64,000 nucleotides of DNA from Kryptolebias marmoratus (lineage: Eukaryota > Chordata > Actinopteri > Cyprinodontiformes > Rivulidae). Both the position numbers and the translations under genes were made by a program. This document shows positions 48,045 through 60,000 of the stretch, in pieces. Position 1 is the stretch's first letter. Every line of letters starts with the position of its first letter. The notes beneath the pieces are model-generated. The model was not told where the DNA came from. It worked only from the letters and a program-made list of their open reading frames with translations, and made no database searches. The DNA is taken from the NCBI RefSeq assembly GCF_001649575.2, contig NC_051431.1, positions 19,844,534-19,908,533 of the forward strand, in the 5' to 3' direction.

Positions 48045-51000
48045 ATGTCTGCGTGCAGAGGTCTCGTTCACCTCGTAAAACACAGGTGCCCGTGGACGCG
48101 TTTTCGGAGGCATGTCACCACCTGGTCACCTGTCGGAGCCGCCTTCAATGCCAAACCTCACAGGCGGCTGGATCTCTCGGAGAAAAACGTGGTTCGTGCC
48201 GTATTTCTGTCGACACCGCAACACTCACCTAAACGACGAAAACACAAAGGCTGCTTTTTATTTGTGGATATAGTTCGTAATGGCATTTCCACCCGGTGTG
48301 TGTGACCCAGGGCTTGTTTGGAGTCCCTGAACTCACCTGTCCTGCAGGTTTCCAGGTGGCCTCGAAGGCAGCCCTGCAGCGCACGGAGCTCCTGCTGGAC
48401 GCGGCTTGTTCTTCCCCTCCAGGTGTGGAGACCGTGCGGTGCTTCGACCGGCTCTCTGATGGGCTCTGTAAAGTGGCTGATCTGGTGAGTTACTGTGTAA
48501 AGTGGCTGATCTGGTGAGTTACTGTCAGAACTGAAGTGGTGTTCACCCAGCTTCAAGTCAAGAAAATCAGCCCTGGTTTGGGGCTGAAGCTTTAGATCAG
48601 CCAGAGCATCAGGAATGGTGTAAACCTTAAAAAGCTTAAAAGATTGATTAAGAGTTAGCAGTACATCCACCAATGGGGTTTGTACCCTTCTTCAAAATCA
48701 GCCCCTACCTGTAAGAGCAGGTGAATGAAAAACAATGTTTTCATTTGAATTATTTTTAGTAAACGGTCACATCGTTTCATAGTTTGTACCCTGGACATCT
48801 CTGGCATTTCTTATTCGACTGTTTTGCAAGCTCGTTAGGAGGATCAGACTTTCCAGCAATGAGGAAATTACCCATATCTTAGTCATAATAACCAAATATA
48901 TATCTAAGTTTAAATGTGTTGTGCAATTTAAAAACGAAAGAAGTGAAAGGTATTCCAGTAAATGTAAATAAGGGTATTTTAAAGGATTATCCTGAGTTTG
49001 CCTGCTGATGTCTTGATGAAGGGCGGCGCAGCGAAGACCCACCTTTGCGGACGTGTTAAAGTATAAGAATCTTATGGACGATATACGCACTGGTCAGATT
49101 TAAAGAGGGATAGCTGGAGAAAAGACTGGGGTCAGGCCACACAAAGCTCTGAAAGCCTGCTGCCTGCTGTGTTACTGTTGTTGACGGCGCCTTGATTCCT
49201 GCAGGCAGACTTCATAAAAGTGGCTCATCCAGACCCAGAGTACCGCGAGGCCGCAGAGAAGACCTGCATGGAGATCGGCACCGTTGTGGAGAAGTAAGAG
49301 TTCTTCTGTGGCTCCGTTTCCTCATGTAGAAATGAGCAACGCTGATCATTGTCAGCGTTTTCATTGACTGTTCCCCGCATGCTTCGGTTCTGATAAACGG
49401 AGCCGCTTGCGTTTCAGACTGAACACCAATGTTGAGCTGTGCAGGAGCCTGAAGAATCTGCTGGACAACCCGAAAGCTGTGGCTCAACTGGACCCTGACA
49501 CAAAGTAGGTTTTTTTTATTTTTGTATATTTATTCAGTATATTTAGCTGTGCCTCTGCTGTGTTTTCCCTGCTCATTTCTCAACATTTTACCTCAAGGAG
49601 GCAGACTTGTACAGTAATTTATTCAAGAGGTCTTAAGTAATACTGTAGTTTTTGTAGATCTTTTACAGGCTTTCTTTGCAGATTGACCACTTCTCGATCT
49701 TCTTTCCTGTCGAGTCCTTTTATGCGAGCCTAATTGTTTATAAAAAGAGAGGGGCACGACGGAACAAATCCTAATAATTTTAGTTTTCGCCACCGTGATG
49801 ATTAAAAACGATGACTCACGCTCATGATAAATTCATTCACTAAAGGCACGGCACCCATCTTGATGGCTTTGATCATCCTTTTTATACAAAACAAACAAAA
49901 GAGGGGAAAGAACACAACCCTGCGGCAAACCGGTAGATGAGAGAAAACGCATTCACCCTCACCTGTGGCTCAGCTGTTAGAGTTGGAGGTTCGATTCCAG
50001 CAGTGTGCCGCATGTCGAAGTGTCCCTGGGCAAGACGCTGATCTCTCCCTGCCTCCGGTGTGCCCCGTCGATGCGTGAATGTGATCTAAAGCACTGATTA
50101 GACTCTGCAGAAAGATTTATTCAGATAATCTTTGTGGTGATTTAGTGCTGTGTGGATGGGTACAGAGCACATATTGTGTGTCTGCGTTGCCAGTTTTTAA
50201 TTCAAAATATTTTTCTAGCCTGGTCGGCTATAAAGGCGCCATATAATTACCATCCTTTTACCTACTGTCATTTTCTTTTGAAATTGCACATCATCCAACA
50301 AATCAAACAGAAGTCGACTTTATAAAAGCTTTCTGCTAAAATATGGGGTTGAGTACAATAAAAGCAGAAAAGAAAAGAATGAAAAACGAGTTCTCGTGTC
50401 TAGTTGAATCTATAAAAAAAATACCAAAGATAACACAGATTGAAAAAGATGAATTAGTTGAATACCTGACAGACAGACGATCAGCTGAAGGGCGAGTCGT
50501 CTCTCAGGTTGTTTTTTTAAAACAGGCATTATTTTCACATACTGTTTATCTGCTGTAGATGGTTATTCAGGCTTCTTTCCTAACTTTTAGGCACAATATG
50601 CTGTCATGATCAGGTACAAGAAGTGGATAGAAAACAAGTGGGGGGAAAAAACGCATCCAAAGGGTGAAAATCTTGACCCAGGTCACTAAAAGGTTACAAG
50701 AAAGTCGGGCTGCTTGGAAGTGACGTATTAAGAAATGAGCAGGAGGGCACTATTATTCTTTACAGTACTGTAGATTTGTTGACTGCTGCACCAGATGCAT
50801 TTCCAAACTTATTTTTGTATGTAATAATGTGAAATCCGAAGACTGTTTTGAATATTTTGCGGTTGTCTTCTCAGGCGAGTGGCAGAGTTGTTCATGTTTG
50901 ACTTTGAGATCAGTGGGATTCATCTGGATGACAAACTGGTGAGTTATTCAGAATAAGCACAAACCCATTGATAAGTCTGTTTTTGCTGATAAGTCTGTTT

Positions 51001-54000
51001 TTGCTGTGCGACACATGTTTATGTTCCCTCGGTTCCTGCAGAGGAAAGAGGCCGTTGTGCTCCACGTGAAGCTACTGGATCTGAGCAACGAGTTTCTGGT
51101 CGGCTCCCACATGCCAAACAGAATCGCCAAGTCTGTCATTCCTGAGCATCTGCGCGTGCACTTCTTGAGCGAGGGCAGCTTCATTCAAGTCGGCGGGCTA
51201 CATGCCGATTCCCCCGACGACCTGGTGAGTGGCATCGAAACACTCTCTCTGTTGTCTAGCAGGTGGCAGCATTGTTACACCTCAGACTGTAAGGTTGGGT
51301 TTATGTAAACTAATTTAGAAAGTCTCTCTTTTTTAAGTGATGCAGCTTTAATTCTGATTCTTCTATCAACCACAGTACAAATCTAATTAATTTGTTTGGG
51401 AGTATTTACTTTTAGGAATATTTGAACCAACATTTTTGATCATTTGTAGCTACTGATCAAGTCTTTCCGTTCTTTCTGTCCTCTTTCCACCATGTAGCTT
51501 CGAGAGATTGCCTACAGGATTTACCTCTACCCTAACTCAGATCTGATGGAGTGTCTGGAGGAGCTGCTGAAATGCAGATACAAACTAGCCAAGCTGGTGG
51601 GCTACGAGTCGTACGGACACCGAGCCCTGAAGGGAACCATGGCCAAAACCCCAGGTTGATTTGCAGCATTTGTTATGTGATGCGATTTTTTTGTGACAGT
51701 TTTGCAAAACGTCTCTTCTTGGATGAGCTGTGCAGGTTTACAGAGTCTGTTTTTATCTTCTCAACTTCTGCAGAGACGGTGATGAGCTTCCTGTGGTTGT
51801 TAACAGACAAGCTGTCAGACAAGTATGGGCCCCTTTTCAGTCTGTTAAAGATTATTATAGACTTTAAAGGGGTGGTCCAGATCTTTTGAAGGAGTTCTTT
51901 GGGAGGCTTATAAACATTTAATACTTTACGTGTTGTCCTTGAACGCCCTCAGTTTGGAGAAACATTTTAATTCTGACCAGATGGACGAGCTAACGGCTGC
52001 GGGGTCCAAGACCCAAAGTTGATTTATTACCATCTTAAAACGACTCCAGTCTCAAACGTTTCACAGCGGCTCATTCATGTTGCCATCATTTTCACACGGC
52101 TCAGTTATTTACACAGATTTCTGTGATTATTCACCAGTGTAGTCGTCCTGCAGGTAATTACAATCCATCCATTCGTTTTCTTGACCTGCTTCTCCTTTCC
52201 GGGTCGCTGGGAGCTAACGCCTACCTGAGAGGCGGGGGACACCCTGGACAGGTCTCCAGTCCGTCACAGGGACACATGGAGACAAACAGGACAAACAACC
52301 ACTCACCCTCTGACTCACCTCGGGACAATTTAGAGCTACCAGTGAACCTAACACGCATGTTTTTGGTCTGTGGGAGGAAACCGGAGTACCCGGAGTAAAC
52401 CCAGGTATCCAGGTACTCCTCCCAGAAAGGCCCCAGGCCGGGAGGTGATCCTGCGACCTTCTCTCTGGGGACGGCTCTAACCGCTGCTCCTCCACGCCGC
52501 CACGAAATAACCATGGAATGTGACATTGATGGCGGTGTAAAGGTTTATAAGCTAGCATTCGCCTGAGCTGCTATGAAAATGTTCCTGACACTGGAGTTGT
52601 TTTAAGACGGCAGCAGTCAGTCTGGTTGAACTCGCCGTTAGCTCATCAGTCTCCAAACTGAGGCTGTTAAAAGAGCTGTCTATAACAAATAATCAATTTA
52701 TGTATTTATAAAGCACTTTACAAACCATACAGGAACCAAAGTTCTATACAGGTGAAATTAAACCTAAAATAGAAGCAAACCAAATAGTAAAAAGCAGAAA
52801 GTAATCAAATACAATATTGACAATATACAGAAGAGGATAGGCGCAGAGGCTGGTCTGATGCTCATGTAAATAAGATATTAATTGGTTATTACCTTTCCGC
52901 AGAACCCTGCTTTAAAAGATCTGATCTGTTCCTTTTATTGTCTACGTTGTGAGGTGTTCATTATGTTTATTTATTAAAAAGTAGACCTTTTGTAGATCCA
53001 CTCACTCGGTCTAAGTATCGGCTAGTTTTTGATCACCAGTGATTCACATAAAGAAGGCCTCACGCGTTTAGTGTTCTCATTTTCATGCAACTGTATTCTT
53101 CGCACGGTGGATTACTCAACCGGTCCAGACGCACGAGTGTCAGGTAGACCGGGAGACTCTAAATTACCCACAGGAATGATCGTGAGCTCGTTAGCCTGGC
53201 AGCCAGTCCAGGGTGTTTCCCTGCCTTCAGCCAAATGCATGCCGTGATCGGCTCTGGCCCCCGTTGACCCCGAGCAGAAAGAGGTGCACGCAGCCAGGAA
53301 TTAATGCCTGCAGTCAGCTAACTCACAACTTGTTGTTCTTTTCTCCCCCCCCTCTCCCCTTTTATCTCTCAGAACAGCAAAAGATTTTCAGATGATGAGA
53401 GACATGAAGAAAAAACTCAACCCTCGTAATTCTGTGAGTTTTCTTCACAATCCTTTCGGATATTAAACGTTGCTCTCTCGATATTAGACTCCAGGTATAA
53501 TTCTGTGTGTTTCGTGTGAATTGCTGTCAACCGGTTTCTTTTAAATTGTGCAAAAAGCCAACGAAGCGCTCTGTTTTGAAACAGGAGCTCATGCCCTGGG
53601 ATCATCCATTCCTCAGTGGTGTCCTGCGCGCTGAAAGGTGAGAATTTTGTTCTTCTGAAACTTGTTCTTCCGGCCTGCTGTTTTTTTTTTTGTCTTTTTA
53701 TTAAAGTCATGTTGATCTGTGGGTCTAAGTGATTGCGTTCCCATGTTGTTGGGAAGCACTAGTTGTTTTTGCGGCCCCGACTCGTCCTCAGGTGTCACTT
53801 GTTACAAAAGGTGTTATAGGAGAGGCATGGGAGCCGTCGCCTCCGACTCCTGTTTGAGATCATCTGAGCAATGAAGTTGATTTTTAGATTTTAAAGTTAT
53901 TACTCTTTATGTATCTTAAAGTTATGCAGTTTAATTGAGATTGAAGTCGATTAAAATCAGAATATAATGCATACGACAGAGAGAATATTTCTGGAGTTGT

Positions 54001-57000
54001 TTATCAGAGCAGGCCGTTAATCATTCCTGGTACAACACAGATGTGGTGTTCGAGCTTGGTTTTGTGGTCTTTATCTGAAATGACTTTTAAGAAGCTTGAG
54101 TGGTTCTATTTTAAACATGGGTGGTCCAGGAGAGGCAGTCTTACCAGCCCTCAGCGCTGATAATCTGGTGACATCAGTTCACATCACACGTGTGCAACGT
54201 TCAGTAGATTTATCACTCTGTGGAAGTTATATGGAGGCCAGAAATACCACTTGATGCAGTTCTTTAATGCTTGAATTGATGCTTTCACCTCAGCCGATAA
54301 GCCTAAAGTTGTGTATTAGATTTGTTTTTATGTTAGAAATAGATATTTAATCATAAATCTTATCAGAAATCATTGGCTGGCCGAAACACTACAAGCTGCT
54401 CAGCAAGAATTGATTAAAAAGAAAAAAAAAATGCTTCTCTTGTTTCTAATATTCTGGTCTGTCTGTTTTTGCTCATTCCAGGTTCAACATAGAGCCCAGT
54501 CTGTACAGTCCCTACCTGTCTCTCGGCGCATGCATGGAGGGTTTGAACAACCTTTTCTCTCAGCTCTACGGCGTCTCGCTCATGTCTGAGCATCCAGGAG
54601 CCGGGGAAGTGTGGAGCGAAGACGTCCGCAAGCTGGTGAGTAAAGTCTCGAGCGACAGAGTAATTCCTCACCGGTGGCGAGTAGCAGACGTATATTTTGA
54701 GGCCCTGTTTGTATACTGTCTGTTCTTTTTGATTAAATCTTTGTGCGTTTCTGTGCCGAGGCTGTGGTGCACGAGACGGAGGGATTACTGGGATACATCT
54801 ACTGTGACTTCTTCCACCGGCGCAATAAACCTCATCAAGTATGCATGAGCTCGCTCGCCGCTCGTTGTCTTAGCATTCACTTTACATCCAATACTGGTTT
54901 CATTGATTACAAAACGTCTGTATTTTTCACAAAATACAATTAAATATTACAAGAACGAACACAAGCTGTAAACTAATTGAGCTCCACCACAACTGGAAAG
55001 TGTTTGTCAGTAAATGGGGGGTTGAAATTTATGCACATTCAAATATTTTCTTATGTTTTTATAATAAATATAATATGACTTATCATCAGATGTTCTGATA
55101 ACATAAGGAATAAACTGAGAACTCATTTAAACAACTAAAAAATGAAATAATATATTTGAGCCTGTGTTTGTTGCAGATAATAGAGTTTATAAACTTTCAT
55201 GATACTACCGCCCCCATGTTTCACAAATGAAACATGGTTTTCATTGAGAAATACCAGGTGTTTTATTTCTTTCTTTTTAGACAACATTTCACAAAGTTTG
55301 TTTTTTGGTCTTATTTGTCAGCCATCCTGTCCAAATGATCTTTAGCGAATAGGAGCCACGCAGCGGGACACAACAAGGGACATTTGGTGCTCTTTATGAG
55401 AACTGGATTCATGAATGTTAAAACGAGCCAAAGTGAGGAAGGTATTTAGCTGCTGAGGAACTCCCCTCGCCTCCGGGGTGATTTCTCAGAATATGTCTGG
55501 AGCTTCATAAAGACTAAACTCTTCACACATTTGAACAGATCTGCCTGCTTTGGGTTCCTCAGAGTCTCCTCTGTGCTTCACTGTTATCAAAATCCAGTAC
55601 TTTCCTTTTCTGGGAGTGAAATAATAGAGCACTCACTCCTGATTCTCATCCAATTTATAAACTACCTGACTCCAGTCATAGTTTCAAATTAGGTGTATTT
55701 AAAGGCTCAGGCTCTTCGTCACTCAAAATATGTTGCAACAGGTTGATCTTTTCCTCATAAAAGAAAGGAAAAATGACCAAGTGTGACAGGTTTGTGTCAT
55801 TTGGGTTGAAGTACTAATACAATAATACAATACAAAAATACTAATACATGCAGAAAAGTTCTTCGATGTTGGAGTTGTGTCCCTTCTAACCCTCTCTGCC
55901 TCCTCTTCCTCCTCTCTCAGGACTGTCACTTCACCATCCGTGGCGGCCGCTGGTGTCAGGAGGCGGGGCGGTACCAGCTGCCCGTCGTGGTGCTGATGCT
56001 CAGTCTGCCCCAACCCACAAAGAGCGCCCCCACCCTGCTCACCCCGGGCATGATGGAGAACCTCTTCCACGAGATGGGGCACGCCATGCACTCCATGCTG
56101 GGACGCACTCACTACCAGCACGTGACAGGTTCTCTCACACACACACACACACACACTGAACCAAACTGCTAAATTTAGGTCTACTTTGGACATTGGGACA
56201 GGATTTAGTGAAGTAATAACAAACCAACAGTGTGAATAGTGATCCATGACATTTTAGTTGTTTTTTTTCTCCTGTAAATGATGCCTGTGTTGTCCCAAAT
56301 GTCACAAGCTAGAATGACGTTGTTTGGTACAGAGCTAAAGGTTTTTAGTTACATGATAGTGACTTTAAAATGGAAGGTAAATCCGAAAGGTTTAGACTGT
56401 CAGAGCTGCCATTTGACGCCGTTTCTCACGTGAAAAGAAATGGGCGAAGGCCGAGTAATTCAAGAAGCCTAATGTATTTAACCTAATAACAGTATCCTCT
56501 AACTCAACTGGAGCCTGTTTCTTTAGTAGTCATGTTTACACTGACATGATTCTGAAGTTGAAGCTATGAAAGCTGAAATATCAGCTTTAGTTCAGCCGTA
56601 TCTTTCCTCATTAAGCAGTTCTTTAAAAAGTTCTATTTTGATCAAGTGTTCGTTTTTTTTTTGTGCTCTTTCAGTTGTTTTCTCGCCTTCAAGAGCATGA
56701 CTCAACAGTTTTCTTTTTTCTTTTTATTTTTAGGAACCAGATGTGCCACTGATTTCGCCGAAGTCCCCTCCATCTTGATGGAGTACTTCGCCACAGACTA
56801 CCGAGTCCTCAGCCAGTTCGCGCGTCATTACGAAAGTGGACAGGTACGCCCAGACGCTCGGGTTGGAGGCCAGACGGCCTCAGATTATTGTTTGCATATG
56901 AATCTTTGTGTTATAAACGTTCAGGAGGATGGCTTTGGGTGCTTCAGTACCAGACGTGCTCTTTGTCTCGTCAGCCTCTGCCTGAGAGTATGGTGGCCCG

Positions 57001-60000
57001 TCTGTGCGAGTCCAAGAAGGTGTGCGGAGCGGCAGACACCCAGCTGCAGGTAAAACGATCAGCCTTCAGAGAAATAACTGGACGTCTTGGATTCAGTGCT
57101 TTTGTATAGACACAGTTCTTAGATAATCATCTGATGACAAATATCTGAACTGACTGCTGTAACTTTTTTTACAATCAGTAAAATTCCCATTCACTTCTAA
57201 ACACTTGCTGGATGAAGCTACCAGAAATGTCCCATTTCTGTCGTTATTTGTGGTTTTTCTTTCTCTTTCTTCTCTCTAGCAGTTGTTAGTTTTGACGTGA
57301 TTTACTTATATTATTAGTCATAGTAAATGTAGTTTATGACAGAAAATCTAAATAAGAAATTCCTTTTTGTGGTAAAATCTAGAAGATGTACAGCACTGGT
57401 AGGCAATCCTGATCCTCGAGGGCCACCATCCTGCATGTTTGACTTGTTTCCCTGCTCCAACACATCTGATTCAGTGATTAAATCACCTCTTCATGTTCTG
57501 CAGCCTGTTAATCACCCATTGATTCAAATCAGGTGTGTTGGAGCAGAAAAACAAGGAAAACCTGCAGGATGGTGGTCCTCCAGGACCAGGGTTGCCCACC
57601 CTCGAATTATAGAGACTAAAGGGAGACGTTACTGATTTTAAAAAATCCCTTCTCTCCTCCTCAGTAAAACATTAGACAATGTCTCCAGAGTTTAACCTTA
57701 ACACTGTTTTAATGCACTGCCCTTTCCTAAAAACAAAAAATAAATTTCACCTACTGGGACATCAAGTCCAGAACAAGTTTCCCACAGGAGACAATAAAAT
57801 TTACTGTAAAACTACAGAAAGGCCAAATTTTCATTTAGAAATCGTGTAGGATAATGAAAATCAAAAGAAATGTTAAAGCTGCTGCTAGTGGTTTATTAGG
57901 GTCACCATGGCAACCACACACCTGTGTCTGTTACTCCCTGATGGCAAACTTAAGAAAGGAAGATTAAAAAGTAAGCCTCAAACCACAAGTCCTATAGCGG
58001 TGAGAGACGAGCTGAGTGAAAAAGACCGAAGTCCCTACATTTTGATGAATAATTCAAACATTTACTAGAAAAGTAAAGTTTGTTTGAAGATTTGTAGGTA
58101 AGTTTAGACAACTTAAGAATTTGTGTCCTCAACAAGTTGAACCTGTTGTGTAAATAATTAAATAAATAAAAATCGTAAAACTTAGACAATTACAGTTAAA
58201 GATATCAAAATACCAGTTCAGTCAGGTAAAGTCCAACTATCTGTGACCCGTTTAGACTTTGAATGAAGCTGCGGTTCATTGGCACCTTTAATAAAGACAT
58301 GAAGAAAAGCTGAATCCATACTTGTTATTATTTGTATCAAAAATAATCTTAAACTAAGTGTTTATGACTAATAGATTTACTTACAGAAGCCTTTTACCTG
58401 CCTCCTAATGCATCTCTTTAATTGCCAAATTGCCATGAAAAAAACTGAGTTCAGGTTTTTCTTTTTCACTCTGCTAAGAAACTCTGAAATAGAGTAAATA
58501 ATATTAACAACTTTGGAGCAGAACGTCTGAAAACAGCTGTAGATCGACTTTTTGTGATGATTAATATTCCTGCCTGTGTGAAAGCCTTTAGTCCTTAAAG
58601 AAAAACGATGCTGTTTCTTTTGACTGCGGAGTTAGTTTTGGGTTTTTATTAATAATCGTACTTTTCACTGCGTTTGAGCTCGTCTGATGCCCTGTTGTCA
58701 GATTTTCTACGCCGTCCTGGACCAGATTTACCACGGCCGCCCGCAGCACCGCTCCACCACGGAGATCCTGAAGGAGATGCAGGAGAAGTTCTACGGCCTG
58801 CCCTACACGCCCAACACAGTGCGTCTCCGTCTGACTTCACGCTCTTTTTCTCATCCACCCTTGAAACAAACACTGTAATTTTAAGATCAGTTATAGTCGT
58901 AGCGGTTCCCTCAAGGCTTCCCCCCCCTCCCTCAACTCTACTTTGATCAGATTTCTTAAGCTTTCTTCTCACTTTCCCCTTTTTTTTCCTCATCTTTCCT
59001 TCCTTTCTTTCTGTCTCGTTTTATATCTTTCACCGAGGCACAGCAGCGTTTAAAGGATTAAAGCTCTTTTTGAAGCCCTGCTAAAATAACAAAGCGGAGA
59101 AAGACTTTTCTATGAGCTCTCCTGTGGGAGGTATTTGAAACTCTTCCTACCAGCCCTTTAATGAAAAAAAAAAAAAAAAAGGAGTATTATTTCCTTCACT
59201 TTTGCAGCTGTGGGTGAAAGGGGAGGAAGCCAGGAGGCAAATGGAATCAGACACACAGTCATAATTCAGCCAGAAGTGGCCTTCATACAGCGTTGACTCG
59301 GAGCTGTAATTATGTGGCGTGCCATCAGACGCTGAGACTACAGAAGAAACAGACCGGCGCTTTCCTGCTTGTTCCTCGCTCTTCTAGTCCCCTCTCCTCA
59401 GAGGTTGTGGTTTGGGTTATTTAGTTTCTTTCTGCTGCAATCATTTCTTTCAAATTTTCCAACCAGATACTGGAATCATCTCTCCACCAGCACCCCCCAA
59501 AAAAAAAACAAAAAAAAAACAGCTGAGGAAAAGTTTCCCCGGTGAAGGGAATATCTGAGTGGTTAACAGATTATAAACATCGGGGTGACTCTGACGTGTG
59601 TGTAGTTTATAGAGCGGGGATGTCAGGATCAGCTGGGAGGGACACAAACCACATGGTGCACCTGAAGATAAGTGGGGGGGGGAAGACAATTTAGGAGTTC
59701 TTCGTGTATTTAATTCCTCTGATAATTGATCGCGCACCAACGGTGTGTGTTGCTGCTTATGAAAGATGAAAAAAAAGGCTCAAGTTCAGTTTGGATCGAG
59801 CAAAGCGTGTCTTTAATCTGACACAGAAGGGGAAACGAGGTGAAGCGCCTGCAGTCTTCGGTGTGAGGATCAAAAAGGACGTCCCCGCTGACGGGTGACC
59901 CACATGCGCTCCTTTGGAGAAGTTGGCTTTAATTGTTTAATGTCAAAGGGATTAAAAAAAGTTTGGGAGTTTGGGAGTCATTTTGAAGGGTGACGGCTGC

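Noticed and set aside
52214..52558. Frames of about 100 codons on the minus strand at 52.2-52.6 kb.
   Set aside because: They lie within the dispersed repeat that also occurs at 9.0 kb, so they are repeat sequence and not a gene.
58649..58993. Minus-strand frame of 114 codons opposite mipep exon 16.
   Set aside because: It is the shadow of the sense exon plus pyrimidine-rich intron sequence.
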